Shown here piece by piece: positions 9,948-18,527 of a DNA stretch of 64,000 nt. The stretch spans positions 62,001 to 126,000 of the forward strand of contig NZ_BSTN01000001.1 of NCBI RefSeq assembly GCF_030269545.1, read 5' to 3'. The stretch is from Actinomadura sp. NBRC 104425 (GTDB lineage Bacteria > Actinomycetota > Actinomycetes > Streptosporangiales > Streptosporangiaceae). The position numbers and the translations under genes are program-made. The notes beneath the pieces were generated by a model. It had not been told where the DNA came from. It worked only from the letters and a program-made list of their open reading frames with translations, and did not search any database. Positions within the stretch are counted from its first letter, which is position 1. Each line of letters begins with the position of its first letter.

Positions 9948-10640
9948 CTACTCGGCGCGCAGGGCCAACAGCAGATCGACCCGGTCGTCCAGGGACGACA
10001 GGTCGCGGCCGGTGAGCTCCTCGATGCGGCCGATGCGGTAGCGCAGCGTGTTGACGTGCAGGTTGAGGCGGCGGGCGCACACCGTCCAGGAGCCCGAGCA
10101 GGCCAGGAACTCGGCGAGCGTGGCGAGCAGGTCGCCGCGGTGGCGGCGGTCGTAGCTGATCAGCTCGCCGAGGACGCGGCGGCGGAACTCGCGGCGGGCG
10201 TCGGCCGGCAGCCGCTCCAGCAGCGCCGCATGGGTGGCCGGGACGTCGCCGAGGGAGCCGGCCTCGGCGTCCAGGCGGCGCACCACGATCGCCATGAGGC
10301 GCGACAGCGGCGTCTCGCGCGGCACCGCGACCAGCGGCAGGCCGTAGCGGTCGCAGGCGGCCACCAGGTCGTCCGGCACGGGCAGCACGGCCTCGCCGGC
10401 GCCGAGGGCGGCGACCTGCTTGGCGGCCAGCGCGGCGACGAAGGGCGCCGAGTCGTAGGGGCCGCGCCGCCACATCAGCCCGGTCAGGACGAGTTCGCCG
10501 CCGTCCAGGTAGCCGCTGGGGTCGGGCAGGTCGGTGACGAACACCTGCCGCACGGGGCGGTTGAGCCGGTCCTGGCAGGCCAGCGGGCGCAGCCGCAGTT
10601 CCGGATCTTCGAGCAGCTCGGCGACCCTCACCCCGCTCAT
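9948..10640 (-). CDS. Short PucR/CdaR-family transcriptional regulator
   Basis: 230 aa. The N-terminal part (VRVAELLEDPELRL ... GELVLTGLMW) resembles the PucR ligand-sensing domain, and the C-terminus carries the typical helix-turn-helix LNLHVNTLRYRIGRIEEL of this family. Most relatives are 400-550 aa with a central GAF/GGDEF-like region. Here the sensor runs almost directly into the HTH, so the middle domain is absent. ATG at 10640. Target genes are unknown; it lies between adnA and an alkyltransferase-like gene, all on the minus strand. Confidence 0.8.
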   Translation of the reverse strand: MSGVRVAELLEDPELRLRPLACQDRLNRPVRQVFVTDLPDPSGYLDGGELVLTGLMWRRGPYDSAPFVAALAAKQVAALGAGEAVLPVPDDLVAACDRYGLPLVAVPRETPLSRLMAIVVRRLDAEAGSLGDVPATHAALLERLPADARREFRRRVLGELISYDRRHRGDLLATLAEFLACSGSWTVCARRLNLHVNTLRYRIGRIEELTGRDLSSLDDRVDLLLALRAE

Positions 10641-10699
10641 GCTACGAACGGGATGTTCAAGGAAAACGCCTCGACTGTTACGGCCGTGCTACAGCTCCG

Positions 10700-11041
10700 T
10701 CAGCTGCGGCCGTCCCAGCGGGCGCGGCGCATGTCGACGCGGCGGCCGTCCGGGCGCAGGGGCGTGCCCTCGGCGCGGTACTCCTCGAGCGCCCGCACCT
10801 CGTGGCCGGGCGGCGGGCTGCCGTCGGCGCGCAGCACCCGCCACCAGGGCACGGCGCCGCCGTACCGGGCCAGGACGCGGCCGACCTGGCGCGGCCCGCC
10901 CGCGCCGAGCAGTTCGGCGACGTCCCCGTAGGCCAGGACGCGGCCGGGCGGGATGCGCTCCACCACGCCCAGCACCGCGTCGGCGTAGTCGTCGAGCGTG
11001 CCGGGGTCGTCCGGCGTGTCGGGCGGCTGCTCAGAGGCCAA
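10700..11041 (-). CDS. Alkyltransferase-like (ATL) protein, MGMT fold without acceptor cysteine
   Basis: 113 aa, the size of the isolated DNA-binding domain of O6-alkylguanine-DNA alkyltransferases. RIPPGRVLAYGDVAELLG and the arginine region RQVGRVLA match MGMT proteins, but the active-site PCHR is replaced by PWWR (residues 65-68). Proteins with Trp at this site (ATLs; E. coli YbaZ has PWHR) bind O6-alkylguanine without transferring the alkyl group and hand the lesion to nucleotide-excision repair. The second W in place of His is a further departure. It fits a repair-rich neighbourhood. Confidence 0.85.
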   Translation of the reverse strand: MASEQPPDTPDDPGTLDDYADAVLGVVERIPPGRVLAYGDVAELLGAGGPRQVGRVLARYGGAVPWWRVLRADGSPPPGHEVRALEEYRAEGTPLRPDGRRVDMRRARWDGRS

Positions 11042-11093
11042 GGGTGACTCCGTCGGGTCGGGGGGCCGGGTGCACCCCAGAAGTCTGCCCAGG

Positions 11094-12341
11094 CTAGGCC
11101 TCGGAGGGCGCCGTCTGCGCTTCGGGAGACGGCCGGCTCCGGGGGTGGCGGCGGGCCAGGGTGACGGCGATCACGACCGCCGCCACCGCTCCCGCGATGC
11201 CCAGCACCGTGACGGACACGATGAGCGGGCGCACCCAGGCGGGCCGCTCGATCACCTCGACCGGGCCGGGGTCGCCGGCCCCGAACGGCTGCCACGGCGC
11301 CTGGCCCACCGTCTGCCGCGGCGCCACCAGCGCGTCCGCCGCCCGGACGGCGCGGGCCGCGCTGACCTCGCCGAACCCCACGTTGGGGTCGTAGGTGGCG
11401 GACGGGCCGTGCCGGGTGCTGTTCAGCAGCGCCTGGGTGACCAGCGCCGAGGGGAGCTTGGGGTGGCGGCTGCGGATCAGCGCGGCGATGCCCGCCACCA
11501 GCGCGCTGGAGTCGCTGGTGCCGTCGGTGATGTAGTAGTCGCCGCCCGGCGCCGCGACCGGGACCGCGGTGCCCGGCGCGGACAGCAGCACCGAGTAGTT
11601 GCGGTTGGAGTACGCGGCGTGCCCGTGGTCGGGGTCGGTCGCGGCGACCGCGATGACGCCCGGGTAGGCGGCGGGATAGGAGTAGGGGGCGAACCCGTCG
11701 CGGTCCAGGCGCTTCTTGGCCTCCCCGTCGTTGCCGACGGCCGACACCACCACCACGCCCTTGTCGATGGCGTAGGCGATGGCCTCCCGTTCGGCCGGGT
11801 TCTCCTCGTCCTTGCCGAGCGACAGGTTGATCACGTCGGCGCCGTGGTCGGCGGCGTAGCGGATGCCGCGCGCCACCGCGTCCTCGGCCTCGTCCGACTC
11901 GGTGTAGCGGGCGTAGCCGGGGTCCTCCTCCTCGCCGATGGCGCGGATGCCCAGGATGCGGGCCTCGGGCGCGACGCCGATCACGCCGTCCCGTCCGCCC
12001 GGGCCGTGCCCGCGCCCGGCGATCAGCGAGGCCATGCCGGTGCCGTGCATGCGGGCGGGCCGGGTGCCGCGGTCCACCTCGGCCAGCATGTTGGGGCCGG
12101 TGGTGACCGCCCCGGCGAGGTCCTGCTGGTCGGGGTCCACGCCGGAGTCGACGACCGCGACCGTCGCGCCGCGGCCGCGCGTCACCTTCCAGGCCTCCTC
12201 CAGCTCCAGCGTCTGGATCACCGGCCGCTGCCGGTCGCGGACGGTGTCGGCGTGCGCGGTCGGGGGGGCGAGGGCCGGGGCGGCCCCCAGGGCCAGGGCG
12301 AGCAGGGTCGCGGCGGTTCGCCGGGCAAGCGTCATCAGCAC
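11094..12341 (-). CDS. Mycosin-like S8 serine protease, membrane anchored
   Basis: 415 aa subtilase of the MycP type. Signal peptide (RRTAATLLALALGAAPALA), catalytic Asp in VAVVDSGVD, His in HGTGMAS, oxyanion Asn in VSAVGND, Ser in DGTSDSSALVAG, and a single C-terminal membrane helix (VRPLIVSVTVLGIAGAVAAV) followed by a basic cytoplasmic tail. Known family members are the membrane proteases of type VII (ESX) secretion. No EccC, EccD, WXG100 or other ESX component is in this window, so it is an orphan here. Start may be M1 or M3 (MLMTLARR). It follows a membrane protein gene by 21 nt, which suggests co-transcription. Confidence 0.87.
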   Translation of the reverse strand: MLMTLARRTAATLLALALGAAPALAPPTAHADTVRDRQRPVIQTLELEEAWKVTRGRGATVAVVDSGVDPDQQDLAGAVTTGPNMLAEVDRGTRPARMHGTGMASLIAGRGHGPGGRDGVIGVAPEARILGIRAIGEEEDPGYARYTESDEAEDAVARGIRYAADHGADVINLSLGKDEENPAEREAIAYAIDKGVVVVSAVGNDGEAKKRLDRDGFAPYSYPAAYPGVIAVAATDPDHGHAAYSNRNYSVLLSAPGTAVPVAAPGGDYYITDGTSDSSALVAGIAALIRSRHPKLPSALVTQALLNSTRHGPSATYDPNVGFGEVSAARAVRAADALVAPRQTVGQAPWQPFGAGDPGPVEVIERPAWVRPLIVSVTVLGIAGAVAAVVIAVTLARRHPRSRPSPEAQTAPSEA

Positions 12342-12362
12342 AGCACTCCGGGTGGGGTCGCC

Positions 12363-13193
12363 TCAGCAGCGCCACTCGCGGGACGAGCAGTCGGGCAGCG
12401 CCTGGGTGGACAGGGTCTTGGCGATGCGGCGGCCGAGTTGGGGGGCCAGGGCGAACGGGTTGCCGGGACGGTTCTTGGTGATCGCGGCGGCGGGCCGTCC
12501 GTCGGCCTGGCCGGAGGTGGTGAGCACGACGTAGGGGCCGCCCCGGTCGCTGCTGCGGTCCTGGCGGGCGGCGTCGGTGAAGCGGGCGGCGGCCGTGCCG
12601 GGGAAGGCGGCGGCGCGCAGCGCGGGCCGGACGCCGCGGGAACGGTCCGGCAGCGTGGCGGCGGGCAGCTCGCGCAGGGCCCGGTCTGCCTGGAACGGGT
12701 CGGCGAAGGCGACCACGCCGACCGTGACCACCACGCCCTGGAGCTGGTCGGCGTAGGTGGCGCGCAGCACGGCGCGGCAGCCGTGCCGGCGCAGCACCGC
12801 GGAGATCTCCGCGTCCGCCGCCGTCGTGTCGCAGGCGGTCGCCGAGGAGATGCCCTGCAGGGACGCGTACTCGCTGTGTCCGCCGCCGGTGGTGTAGGGC
12901 AGCCGCTCAGGGAAGATCCGCTGCGCGGGCCAGGTCTGCCAGCGGCGGGCGACCTCGGCGGCGGCCGCGCGCTTCATCTCGGCGGCGGTCGGCTCGCGGT
13001 GCAGGGTGGTCCAGGCGCCGGCGAGCGCGGCGAAGGTCATCGCCAGGTAGCAGCAGCCCACGACCACGGCGACGACCATCCACTGGCGGCCGTGCAGGCC
13101 CAGCACCGTCGGCCGCCGGGGTGATTCGCTGTGCGGGGCCGCCGGCGGGTCGGGCTGGGCGGGCGGCCGGTTGACTGAAGGCAGGAACGCCAC
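12363..13193 (-). CDS. Hypothetical bitopic membrane protein upstream of the mycosin
   Basis: 276 aa. A Pro-rich cytoplasmic N-terminus (about 35 residues) leads to one membrane helix (WMVVAVVVGCCYLAMTFAALAG), then an extracellular domain of about 215 residues with four further cysteines (ATACDTT, HGCRAV, DCSSREWRC) likely to form disulfides. No known family recognised. GTG start at 13193. It is 21 nt before the mycosin gene on the same strand, so the extracellular domain may be a partner or substrate of that protease (inference). Confidence 0.7.
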   Translation of the reverse strand: MAFLPSVNRPPAQPDPPAAPHSESPRRPTVLGLHGRQWMVVAVVVGCCYLAMTFAALAGAWTTLHREPTAAEMKRAAAAEVARRWQTWPAQRIFPERLPYTTGGGHSEYASLQGISSATACDTTAADAEISAVLRRHGCRAVLRATYADQLQGVVVTVGVVAFADPFQADRALRELPAATLPDRSRGVRPALRAAAFPGTAAARFTDAARQDRSSDRGGPYVVLTTSGQADGRPAAAITKNRPGNPFALAPQLGRRIAKTLSTQALPDCSSREWRC

Positions 13194-13275
13194 AAACGGA
13201 CAGATTAACTGCGGTTTGCCAAGTTCTGCCCTGTCTTGACGGGGACCACTACCGCACGCAAGTCGTGAGCAGGGA

Positions 13276-13303
13276 AAAGGGCCCCTCGGACGAGAGGCCC
13301 TTT
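13276..13303. terminator. Imperfect hairpin with T-rich flank, downstream of csbD-like gene
   Basis: AAAGGGCC-CTC at 13276-13287 pairs with GAG-GGCCCTTT at 13292-13303, with 4-nt loop and TTTCTCCCC after it on the plus strand. It may end transcripts arriving from the CsbD-like gene. The surrounding 13194-13450 has no gene that I can support. Confidence 0.5.
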
Positions 13304-13450
13304 CTCCCCACCCTGCAGGCTTTTCGGCGCAACCCGCTCCCCTTCCGCGCGGTCACTCGCCGCGCGGGGAACGGCGCGCATTTTTTACCTGGCCGAATCA
13401 ATCCTCACCGAGGACGGATGCGGCCGGTGGTGACGGTGTTGCCGCTGTGG

Positions 13451-13645
13451 TCAGCGGTCCATGGTGCGGCGCACTTCTCCTGCGGCGTCCTTGACCTGCT
13501 CTCCGGCCTGCTTGACGCCACCGGAGACGCGGTCCTTCGTGCCCTCGGACTCAAGGTAGGGATCACGGGTCCGGTGGCCCGCCTCTTCCTTGGCGCGGCC
13601 CTTGGCCCGCTGCGTCTTGTTCTTCAGCTTGGCGAGGAAACCCAC
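13451..13645 (-). CDS. CsbD-like general stress protein
   Basis: 64 aa, hydrophilic and charged, with the CsbD-type pattern of Lys/Glu helices around glycine (KGRAKEEAGHRTRD, VKQAGEQVKDAAGEV). In Bacillus the founding member is under SigB control; function is unknown. GTG start at 13643-13645 with AAGGAGG a few nt upstream. It stands alone and diverges from moeZ. The 372 nt between this start and moeZ (13646-14017) hold no gene that I can support; it must carry both promoters. Confidence 0.75.
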   Translation of the reverse strand: MGFLAKLKNKTQRAKGRAKEEAGHRTRDPYLESEGTKDRVSGGVKQAGEQVKDAAGEVRRTMDR

Positions 13646-14017
13646 GGTTCCTCCTTCGATACGAGGCGATACGTGCCTCGTTTGCCCGCGTTATGGCGAT
13701 CTATGCACGCTCCGGCGCGGCAGTGCGACGGCGGGTGCGGGCCCGCGACGATCATTTCGCGGACGCGGGGCCGCGCGAATACGCACGGCACCCCTCGGGA
13801 ACGCGGGTCTTCTTCGCGACGGCGGCGCCCCCGTCCGCCGGACGCCCATGCGGGCGACGGCTGTGACATGCGGCGCAGTGCGGGAATTCGGACGGACATG
13901 GCAAGGTTGTGCGGTGGGAGGACGTTCCCGGCGCGGTGCGCGGCCGGGTCGCGGCAGGCTCCGCCGACGGGACGTCCGCCCCTGGTACAGCCGAGCGTCA
14001 GCACAGGAGCACCCACC

Positions 14018-15199
14018 GTGTCGTTGCCACCTCTGGTCGAGCCCGCAGCGGAGCTCACCCGCGACGAGGTCAACCGTTACTCGCGACACCTGATCATCCC
14101 CGACGTCGGGATGGCCGGGCAGAAGCGCCTGAAGAACGCCAAGGTCCTGTGCGTGGGCGCGGGCGGGCTCGGTTCCCCGGCCCTGATGTACCTGGCCGCC
14201 GCCGGCGTGGGCACCCTGGGCATCATCGACTTCGACGTCGTCGACGAGTCCAACCTGCAGCGGCAGGTGATCCACCGGCAGTCCAGCCTCGGGCAGCCCA
14301 AGGCCGAGTCGGCCGCCGCCACCGTGCGCGAGATCAACCCGCTGATCGACGTCGTGGTCCACAACACCGCGCTGGACCGCGACAACATCATGGAGATCTT
14401 CGCCCAGTACGACCTGATCCTCGACGGGACGGACAACTTCGCCACCCGCTACATGGTCAACGACGCGGCGGTGCTGCTCGGCAAGCCGTACGTGTGGGGG
14501 TCGATCTACCGGTTCGACGGCCAGGCCGCGGTGTTCTGGGCCGAGCACGGCCCCTGCTACCGCTGCCTGTACCCGGAGCCGCCGCCGCCCGGCATGGTGC
14601 CGTCCTGCGCCGAGGGCGGGGTGCTCGGCGTGCTGTGCGCCTCGATCGGCTCCATCCAGGTGAACGAGGCCATCAAACTGATCACCGGCATCGGCGAGCC
14701 GCTGGTCGGCCGGCTGATGATCTACGACGCGCTGGAGATGGCCTACCGGTCGGTCAAGGTCCGCAAGGACCCCGAGTGCCCGCTGTGCGGCAAGAACCCG
14801 ACCCAGACCGCGCTGCTGGACGACTACGAGGCGTTCTGCGGCGCGGTGTCCGACGAGGCCGCCGAGGCCGCCAAGGACTCCACCATCTCGGTGCACGAGC
14901 TGAAGGCCATGCAGGACCGCGGGGACGACATCTTCCTGGTGGACGTCCGCGAGCCCAACGAGTACGAGATCGCCTCGATCCCCGGCGCAACGCTTATCCC
15001 CAAGGGCGAGTTCCTCAACGGCAACGCCCTGGAGAGGCTGCCGCAGGACAAGAAGATCGTCCTGCACTGCAAGTCGGGCGTGCGCAGCGCCGAGGCGCTG
15101 GCCGTGGTCAAGAAGGCCGGCTTCGCCGACGCGGTGCACGTCGGCGGCGGCATCGTGGCCTGGATCAACCAGATCGACCCGAGCCTGCCGTCGTACTGA
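14018..15199 (+). CDS. moeZ: MoeZ/MoeB-type adenylyltransferase-sulfurtransferase
   Basis: 393 aa. The N-terminal E1-like domain adenylates the C-terminal Gly-Gly of small sulfur carriers (MoaD, CysO, ThiS). The C-terminal rhodanese domain then forms the thiocarboxylate. Seen: GAGGLGSPALMYLA, DGTDNFATRYMVND, zinc ligands CYRC and CPLC, and the rhodanese active-site loop HCKSGVRSAE. Length agrees with mycobacterial MoeZ. I chose GTG at 14018 with AGGAG at 14004-14008; the open frame upstream to 13265 is non-coding. Expected roles: molybdopterin, thiamine and cysteine synthesis. A strong bidirectional terminator follows. Confidence 0.93.
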   Translation: MSLPPLVEPAAELTRDEVNRYSRHLIIPDVGMAGQKRLKNAKVLCVGAGGLGSPALMYLAAAGVGTLGIIDFDVVDESNLQRQVIHRQSSLGQPKAESAAATVREINPLIDVVVHNTALDRDNIMEIFAQYDLILDGTDNFATRYMVNDAAVLLGKPYVWGSIYRFDGQAAVFWAEHGPCYRCLYPEPPPPGMVPSCAEGGVLGVLCASIGSIQVNEAIKLITGIGEPLVGRLMIYDALEMAYRSVKVRKDPECPLCGKNPTQTALLDDYEAFCGAVSDEAAEAAKDSTISVHELKAMQDRGDDIFLVDVREPNEYEIASIPGATLIPKGEFLNGNALERLPQDKKIVLHCKSGVRSAEALAVVKKAGFADAVHVGGGIVAWINQIDPSLPSY

Positions 15200-15235
15200 C
15201 GCCCGGCCCGTGAACCCCTGAGCCCGCCGGGACGT

Positions 15236-15272
15236 GCGAGGGCCCCGGACCCGCCCGGTCCGGGGCCCTCGC
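15236..15272. terminator. Perfect 16-bp inverted repeat between convergent moeZ and TetR genes
   Basis: GCGAGGGCCCCGGACC at 15236-15251 pairs perfectly with 15257-15272, loop of 5 nt. It lies between the ends of two convergent genes, so it can serve both strands. Confidence 0.8.
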
Positions 15273-15304
15273 ATGTTCGGGCGCGGACGCGGCCGAACGC
15301 CGCG

Positions 15305-16024
15305 TCACCCGCCGGACGGCGGGCTGTACTTCAGGCCGAGGGCGGGCGCCAGCTCCTCCAGCATCAGCTCGAACATCGGCTCGGGGTCGTCCAGGGCGAA
15401 GTCGAGGTGGCCGAAGACCTCCAGGCTGACGCTGCCCTGCAGGCGGACCCAGCACTGCAGGAACATCTGGATGACGCCGACCGGCAGATCGACCCCGCCC
15501 AGCGCCTCCCGCCGGTAGCGGTACAGCTGCTCGCGCAGGTCGGGGCGGACCTCCTCGTCGGCCGGGCAGGGGAACGGCCGCTTGCGCCACAGCTCCAGGA
15601 ACAACTGGACGAACGTCCAGCCGAACGCGCGGGCGCACTCCTCGGCGAAGTCGACCTCCTCGCTGTGCCGCACGCCGGGCAGGGGGGCGCCGAACAGCAG
15701 CTCGTACTCGCGCCGGTGGTCCAGCGCCCAGCGGCGGAACCCGCGGGCCGCGGCCAGGAACTTGCCGTCCAGGTCGCCGGCGGCGCCGATGGAGTGGTGC
15801 AGCGCGTCGGTCAGGTCCGTGAACATGTCGCCCACGACGTGCCGGACGAGCTCGTCGCGGCTGCCGAAGTAGCGGTAGAGCGCCGGCGCGGTCATGCCCA
15901 TCTCGCGGGCGATGGCGCGCAGCGACAGCGCCCGCGGCCCCTCCTCGACGAGGATGTGCCGCGCGATCTGCGTGATCTCCGCCACAGTCGCCGCGCGCAG
16001 CCGGTCGCGCCGGGTCTCACCCAC
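15305..16024 (-). CDS. TetR-family regulator next to an MMPL exporter
   Basis: 239 aa. N-terminal HTH (EITQIARHILVEEG ... LSLRAIAREMGMTAPALYRYFGSRDEL) followed by an alpha-helical ligand domain of about 190 residues (TetR_C_33-like). I use GTG at 16024 (VGETRRDRLRAATV), with GGAGGGAGG upstream; an ATG at 16114 would add 30 poorly supported residues that read through the repeats. It is divergent from the MMPL transporter gene, and the intergenic region has three TTAACG boxes, so it probably represses itself and the transporter. Confidence 0.85.
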   Translation of the reverse strand: MGETRRDRLRAATVAEITQIARHILVEEGPRALSLRAIAREMGMTAPALYRYFGSRDELVRHVVGDMFTDLTDALHHSIGAAGDLDGKFLAAARGFRRWALDHRREYELLFGAPLPGVRHSEEVDFAEECARAFGWTFVQLFLELWRKRPFPCPADEEVRPDLREQLYRYRREALGGVDLPVGVIQMFLQCWVRLQGSVSLEVFGHLDFALDDPEPMFELMLEELAPALGLKYSPPSGG

Positions 16025-16079
16025 TGTCCTGGCCTCCCTCCACTGCCCTTTGATGATGTCGCATGAACAGCCTTGACGA

Positions 16080-16125
16080 TAGTTAACGCTGTATGCGAAA
16101 TTAACGCCATTCACTAGTTAACGCC
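16080..16125. promoter_or_regulatory. Three TTAACG(C) boxes, putative TetR operator
   Basis: TAGTTAACGC at 16080-16089, AATTAACGCC at 16099-16108 and TAGTTAACGCC at 16115-16125 are direct repeats spaced 18 and 17 nt. They sit between the divergent TetR and MMPL genes in an AT-richer island. Each core contains the palindrome GTTAAC or a near copy. Confidence 0.55.
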
Positions 16126-16162
16126 GTTCATTCCAGTGATTCGCTGTCACGGAGGAGGCACC

Positions 16163-18331
16163 ATGTTGGAACGATGGGGCAGGGTGGCGTACCGGCGCCG
16201 ACGGCCCGTGCTCGTGCTGGGCGCCCTCGCCCTGGTGGCCGCGGCGGTCTGGGGCATCGGCGTGTTCGGCTCCCTCACCAGCGCGGGGGGTTTCGAGACC
16301 CCCGACAGCGAGAGCGTCCGCGCCACGCAGATCGCCGAACGCGACCTCGGCCGCGCCGAGGCCGACGTCGTCGTCCTGTACAAGGCGCCGCAGGGCCGCA
16401 CGGTCGACGATCCGGCCTTCCGGAGCGCGGTGACCGGCTCCCTGTCCGCCCTGCCCCGGGACAAGGTCGCGGGCGTCGTCACGCATTGGTCCACCGGCTC
16501 GCCCGACCTGGTCAGCCGCGACCGCACCGCCACCTACGCCGTGCTGCGGCTGGCCGGCGCCGACCCCGAGCAGCGCACCGAGAACCTCGCTGACATCGAG
16601 GACGCGCTGCGCCACCCGGCGGGCGCGGCGGGCACCGCGCAGCTCGGCGGCACGGTCGCCACCGAGGTCGCCATCAACGACCGGGTGCGCGAGGACATCG
16701 CCCGCGCCGAGATGCTGTCCATGCCGGTGCTGCTGGTCCTGCTCCTGGTGATCTTCGGCGGGGCGGTGGCGGCGAGCCTGCCGCTGGTCGTCGGCGGGAT
16801 CGCGATCCTGGGCTCGTTCGCCGCACTGCGGCTGCTCACCCTGGGCACGGACGTGTCGATCTTCGCCATCAACATCACCACGTTCCTCGGCCTCGGCCTG
16901 GCGATCGACTACGGGCTGTTCGTCGTCGGCCGGTTCCGCGAGGAGCTCGCCGCGGGCCGCGGCACCGAGGACGCGCTGGCGCGGACGATGGCCACCGCCG
17001 GACGCACCGTCGCCGTCTCGGGTGTCACCGTCGCGGTGTCACTGGCCGGGCTGACACTGTTCCCGCAGGTCTTCCTGCGCTCGATGGGCTTCGGCGGCAT
17101 CGCCACCGTCGTGGTCTGCATGGCCGCCGCGCTGACCGTGCTGCCCGCGCTGCTGGCCGTCCTCGGCCCCCGGGTCAACGCGCTGTCGATCCGGCGCCGC
17201 CGCCGGACCCCGGCACCGGCCTCCGGCGGAAGCGCCGGCTGGTACCGGCTCGCCCGGAGCGTGATGCGGCGCCCTGTGCTGTACCTGGCCGGGGCCATGG
17301 TCGTGCTGCTGTCGCTGGCCGCCCCGTTCCTCGGCATCAGCTGGGGCGGCATCGACGGCAAGGTCCTGCCGGCGGGCACGGAGGCGCGCGTCGTCGCCGA
17401 GACGCTCGAACGCGACTTCCCGCGCAACGCCACCGCCCCCATCGAGGTGGTCGTGACCGGACGCACCGACCCGGCCGCGTACGCGCAGCGGCTCGCCCGG
17501 GTGCCCGGCGTGACCCAGGCCGCCGTCACCGGCGCCGCCGGCACCACCGCGAAGATCTCGCTGCGCTACGACGCCGACCCGATGTCCACACAGGCCCGCG
17601 ACCTGGTCGAGCGGGTGCGCGACGTGCCCGCCCCGCCCGGGACGCAGGTGTACGTGGGCGGGCAGACCGCCGACCTGATCGACCAGCTGTCCGGTCTGGG
17701 CGCACGGATGCCGCTGCTGGCGGCGACGGTCGGCGGCGCCACGTTCGTGCTGCTGTTCCTGGCGTTCGGCTCGGTGGTGCTGCCGCTCAAGGCGATGGCC
17801 ACCAACGTGCTGTCGCTGTCGGCCACCTTCGGCGTCATCGTGTGGATCTTCCAGGAGGGGAACCTGTCAGGGGCGCTCGGCTTCACCGCCACCGGCGCGC
17901 TCTCCCCGGCGATGCCGATCCTCATGCTGGCCATGCTGTTCGGGCTGACCATGGACTACGAGGTGTTCCTGCTGTCGCGGATCCGCGAGCGCTACGACGC
18001 CACCGGGGACAACACCGCGGCCGTCGCCACCGGCCTGCAGCGCAGCGCCGGGGTGATCACCGGCGCGGCCCTGCTGTTCATCGTGGTCATGGGCGCGTTC
18101 TCCACCTCGGGCATCTCGTTCATCAAGATGACCGGCGTGGGCATGGTCACCGCGGTGCTCATCGACGCCACGATCGTGCGGGGGCTGCTCGTCCCGGCCG
18201 CCATGCGGCTGCTCGGCCGCGCCAACTGGTGGGCGCCCGGACCGCTCGCCCGCGTCTACCGCCGCTACGGCATCCGCGAGGAGGACGCCCCGGACTCCCC
18301 CGCCCGCCCACTGGAGCCCGCCGGCGCCTGA
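16163..18331 (+). CDS. MMPL-family (RND-like) transporter
   Basis: 722 aa with the MMPL plan: one N-terminal helix (RRPVLVLGALALVAAAVWGI), a periplasm-side loop of about 160 residues, five helices including LGLGLAIDYGLFVVGRFREEL, then a second repeat with a further loop and helices including FGLTMDYEVFLLSRIRE. The paired acidic residues in the D-Y motifs of helices 4 and 10 (AIDYGLF, TMDYEVF) are the proposed proton relay. ATG at 16163 with GGAGGAGG upstream. Families like this export lipids or drugs; substrate unknown. Probably controlled by the divergent TetR protein. Confidence 0.93.
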   Translation: MLERWGRVAYRRRRPVLVLGALALVAAAVWGIGVFGSLTSAGGFETPDSESVRATQIAERDLGRAEADVVVLYKAPQGRTVDDPAFRSAVTGSLSALPRDKVAGVVTHWSTGSPDLVSRDRTATYAVLRLAGADPEQRTENLADIEDALRHPAGAAGTAQLGGTVATEVAINDRVREDIARAEMLSMPVLLVLLLVIFGGAVAASLPLVVGGIAILGSFAALRLLTLGTDVSIFAINITTFLGLGLAIDYGLFVVGRFREELAAGRGTEDALARTMATAGRTVAVSGVTVAVSLAGLTLFPQVFLRSMGFGGIATVVVCMAAALTVLPALLAVLGPRVNALSIRRRRRTPAPASGGSAGWYRLARSVMRRPVLYLAGAMVVLLSLAAPFLGISWGGIDGKVLPAGTEARVVAETLERDFPRNATAPIEVVVTGRTDPAAYAQRLARVPGVTQAAVTGAAGTTAKISLRYDADPMSTQARDLVERVRDVPAPPGTQVYVGGQTADLIDQLSGLGARMPLLAATVGGATFVLLFLAFGSVVLPLKAMATNVLSLSATFGVIVWIFQEGNLSGALGFTATGALSPAMPILMLAMLFGLTMDYEVFLLSRIRERYDATGDNTAAVATGLQRSAGVITGAALLFIVVMGAFSTSGISFIKMTGVGMVTAVLIDATIVRGLLVPAAMRLLGRANWWAPGPLARVYRRYGIREEDAPDSPARPLEPAGA

Positions 18332-18476
18332 CCGCCCCTCGGGCCCTGCCCGGGCACGCCGGACGCCGCACCGCAGACAGGACGTTTCGCCAGTTCAGCC
18401 CGGTGGACGACACGGTCCGCCACCCCTCGGAAGCATGCATTGATCTTGTCGAACGGGGGCATGATCAGGCCTGCCA

Positions 18477-18496
18477 CGTGACGTCTTCGTGACGTC
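18477..18496 (+). promoter_or_regulatory. Direct repeat CGTGACGTC, two copies 11 bp apart
   Basis: CGTGACGTC at 18477-18485 and again at 18488-18496, one helical turn apart and about 30 nt before the SodC-like ATG. Each holds the palindrome GACGTC. The position suits a regulator site in the promoter or leader of the secreted protein; no binding protein is known. Confidence 0.4.
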
Positions 18497-18527
18497 GCGA
18501 CAACACAGGGTGAACAGGGAGACGACC

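Noticed and set aside
11094..13193. Complete ESX (type VII) secretion locus
   Set aside because: Only the mycosin is present; no EccB, EccC, EccD, EccE or WXG100 gene is seen nearby.
13265..14017. An upstream extension of the moeZ frame
   Set aside because: It has no homology to the family, reads through the csbD gene on the other strand, and a good ribosome site precedes GTG 14018.
18332..18527. Small minus-strand gene (MPPFDKINACFRG...) between mmpL and the SodC-like gene
   Set aside because: Only a short stretch looks protein-like; there is no ribosome site or continuing conserved frame.
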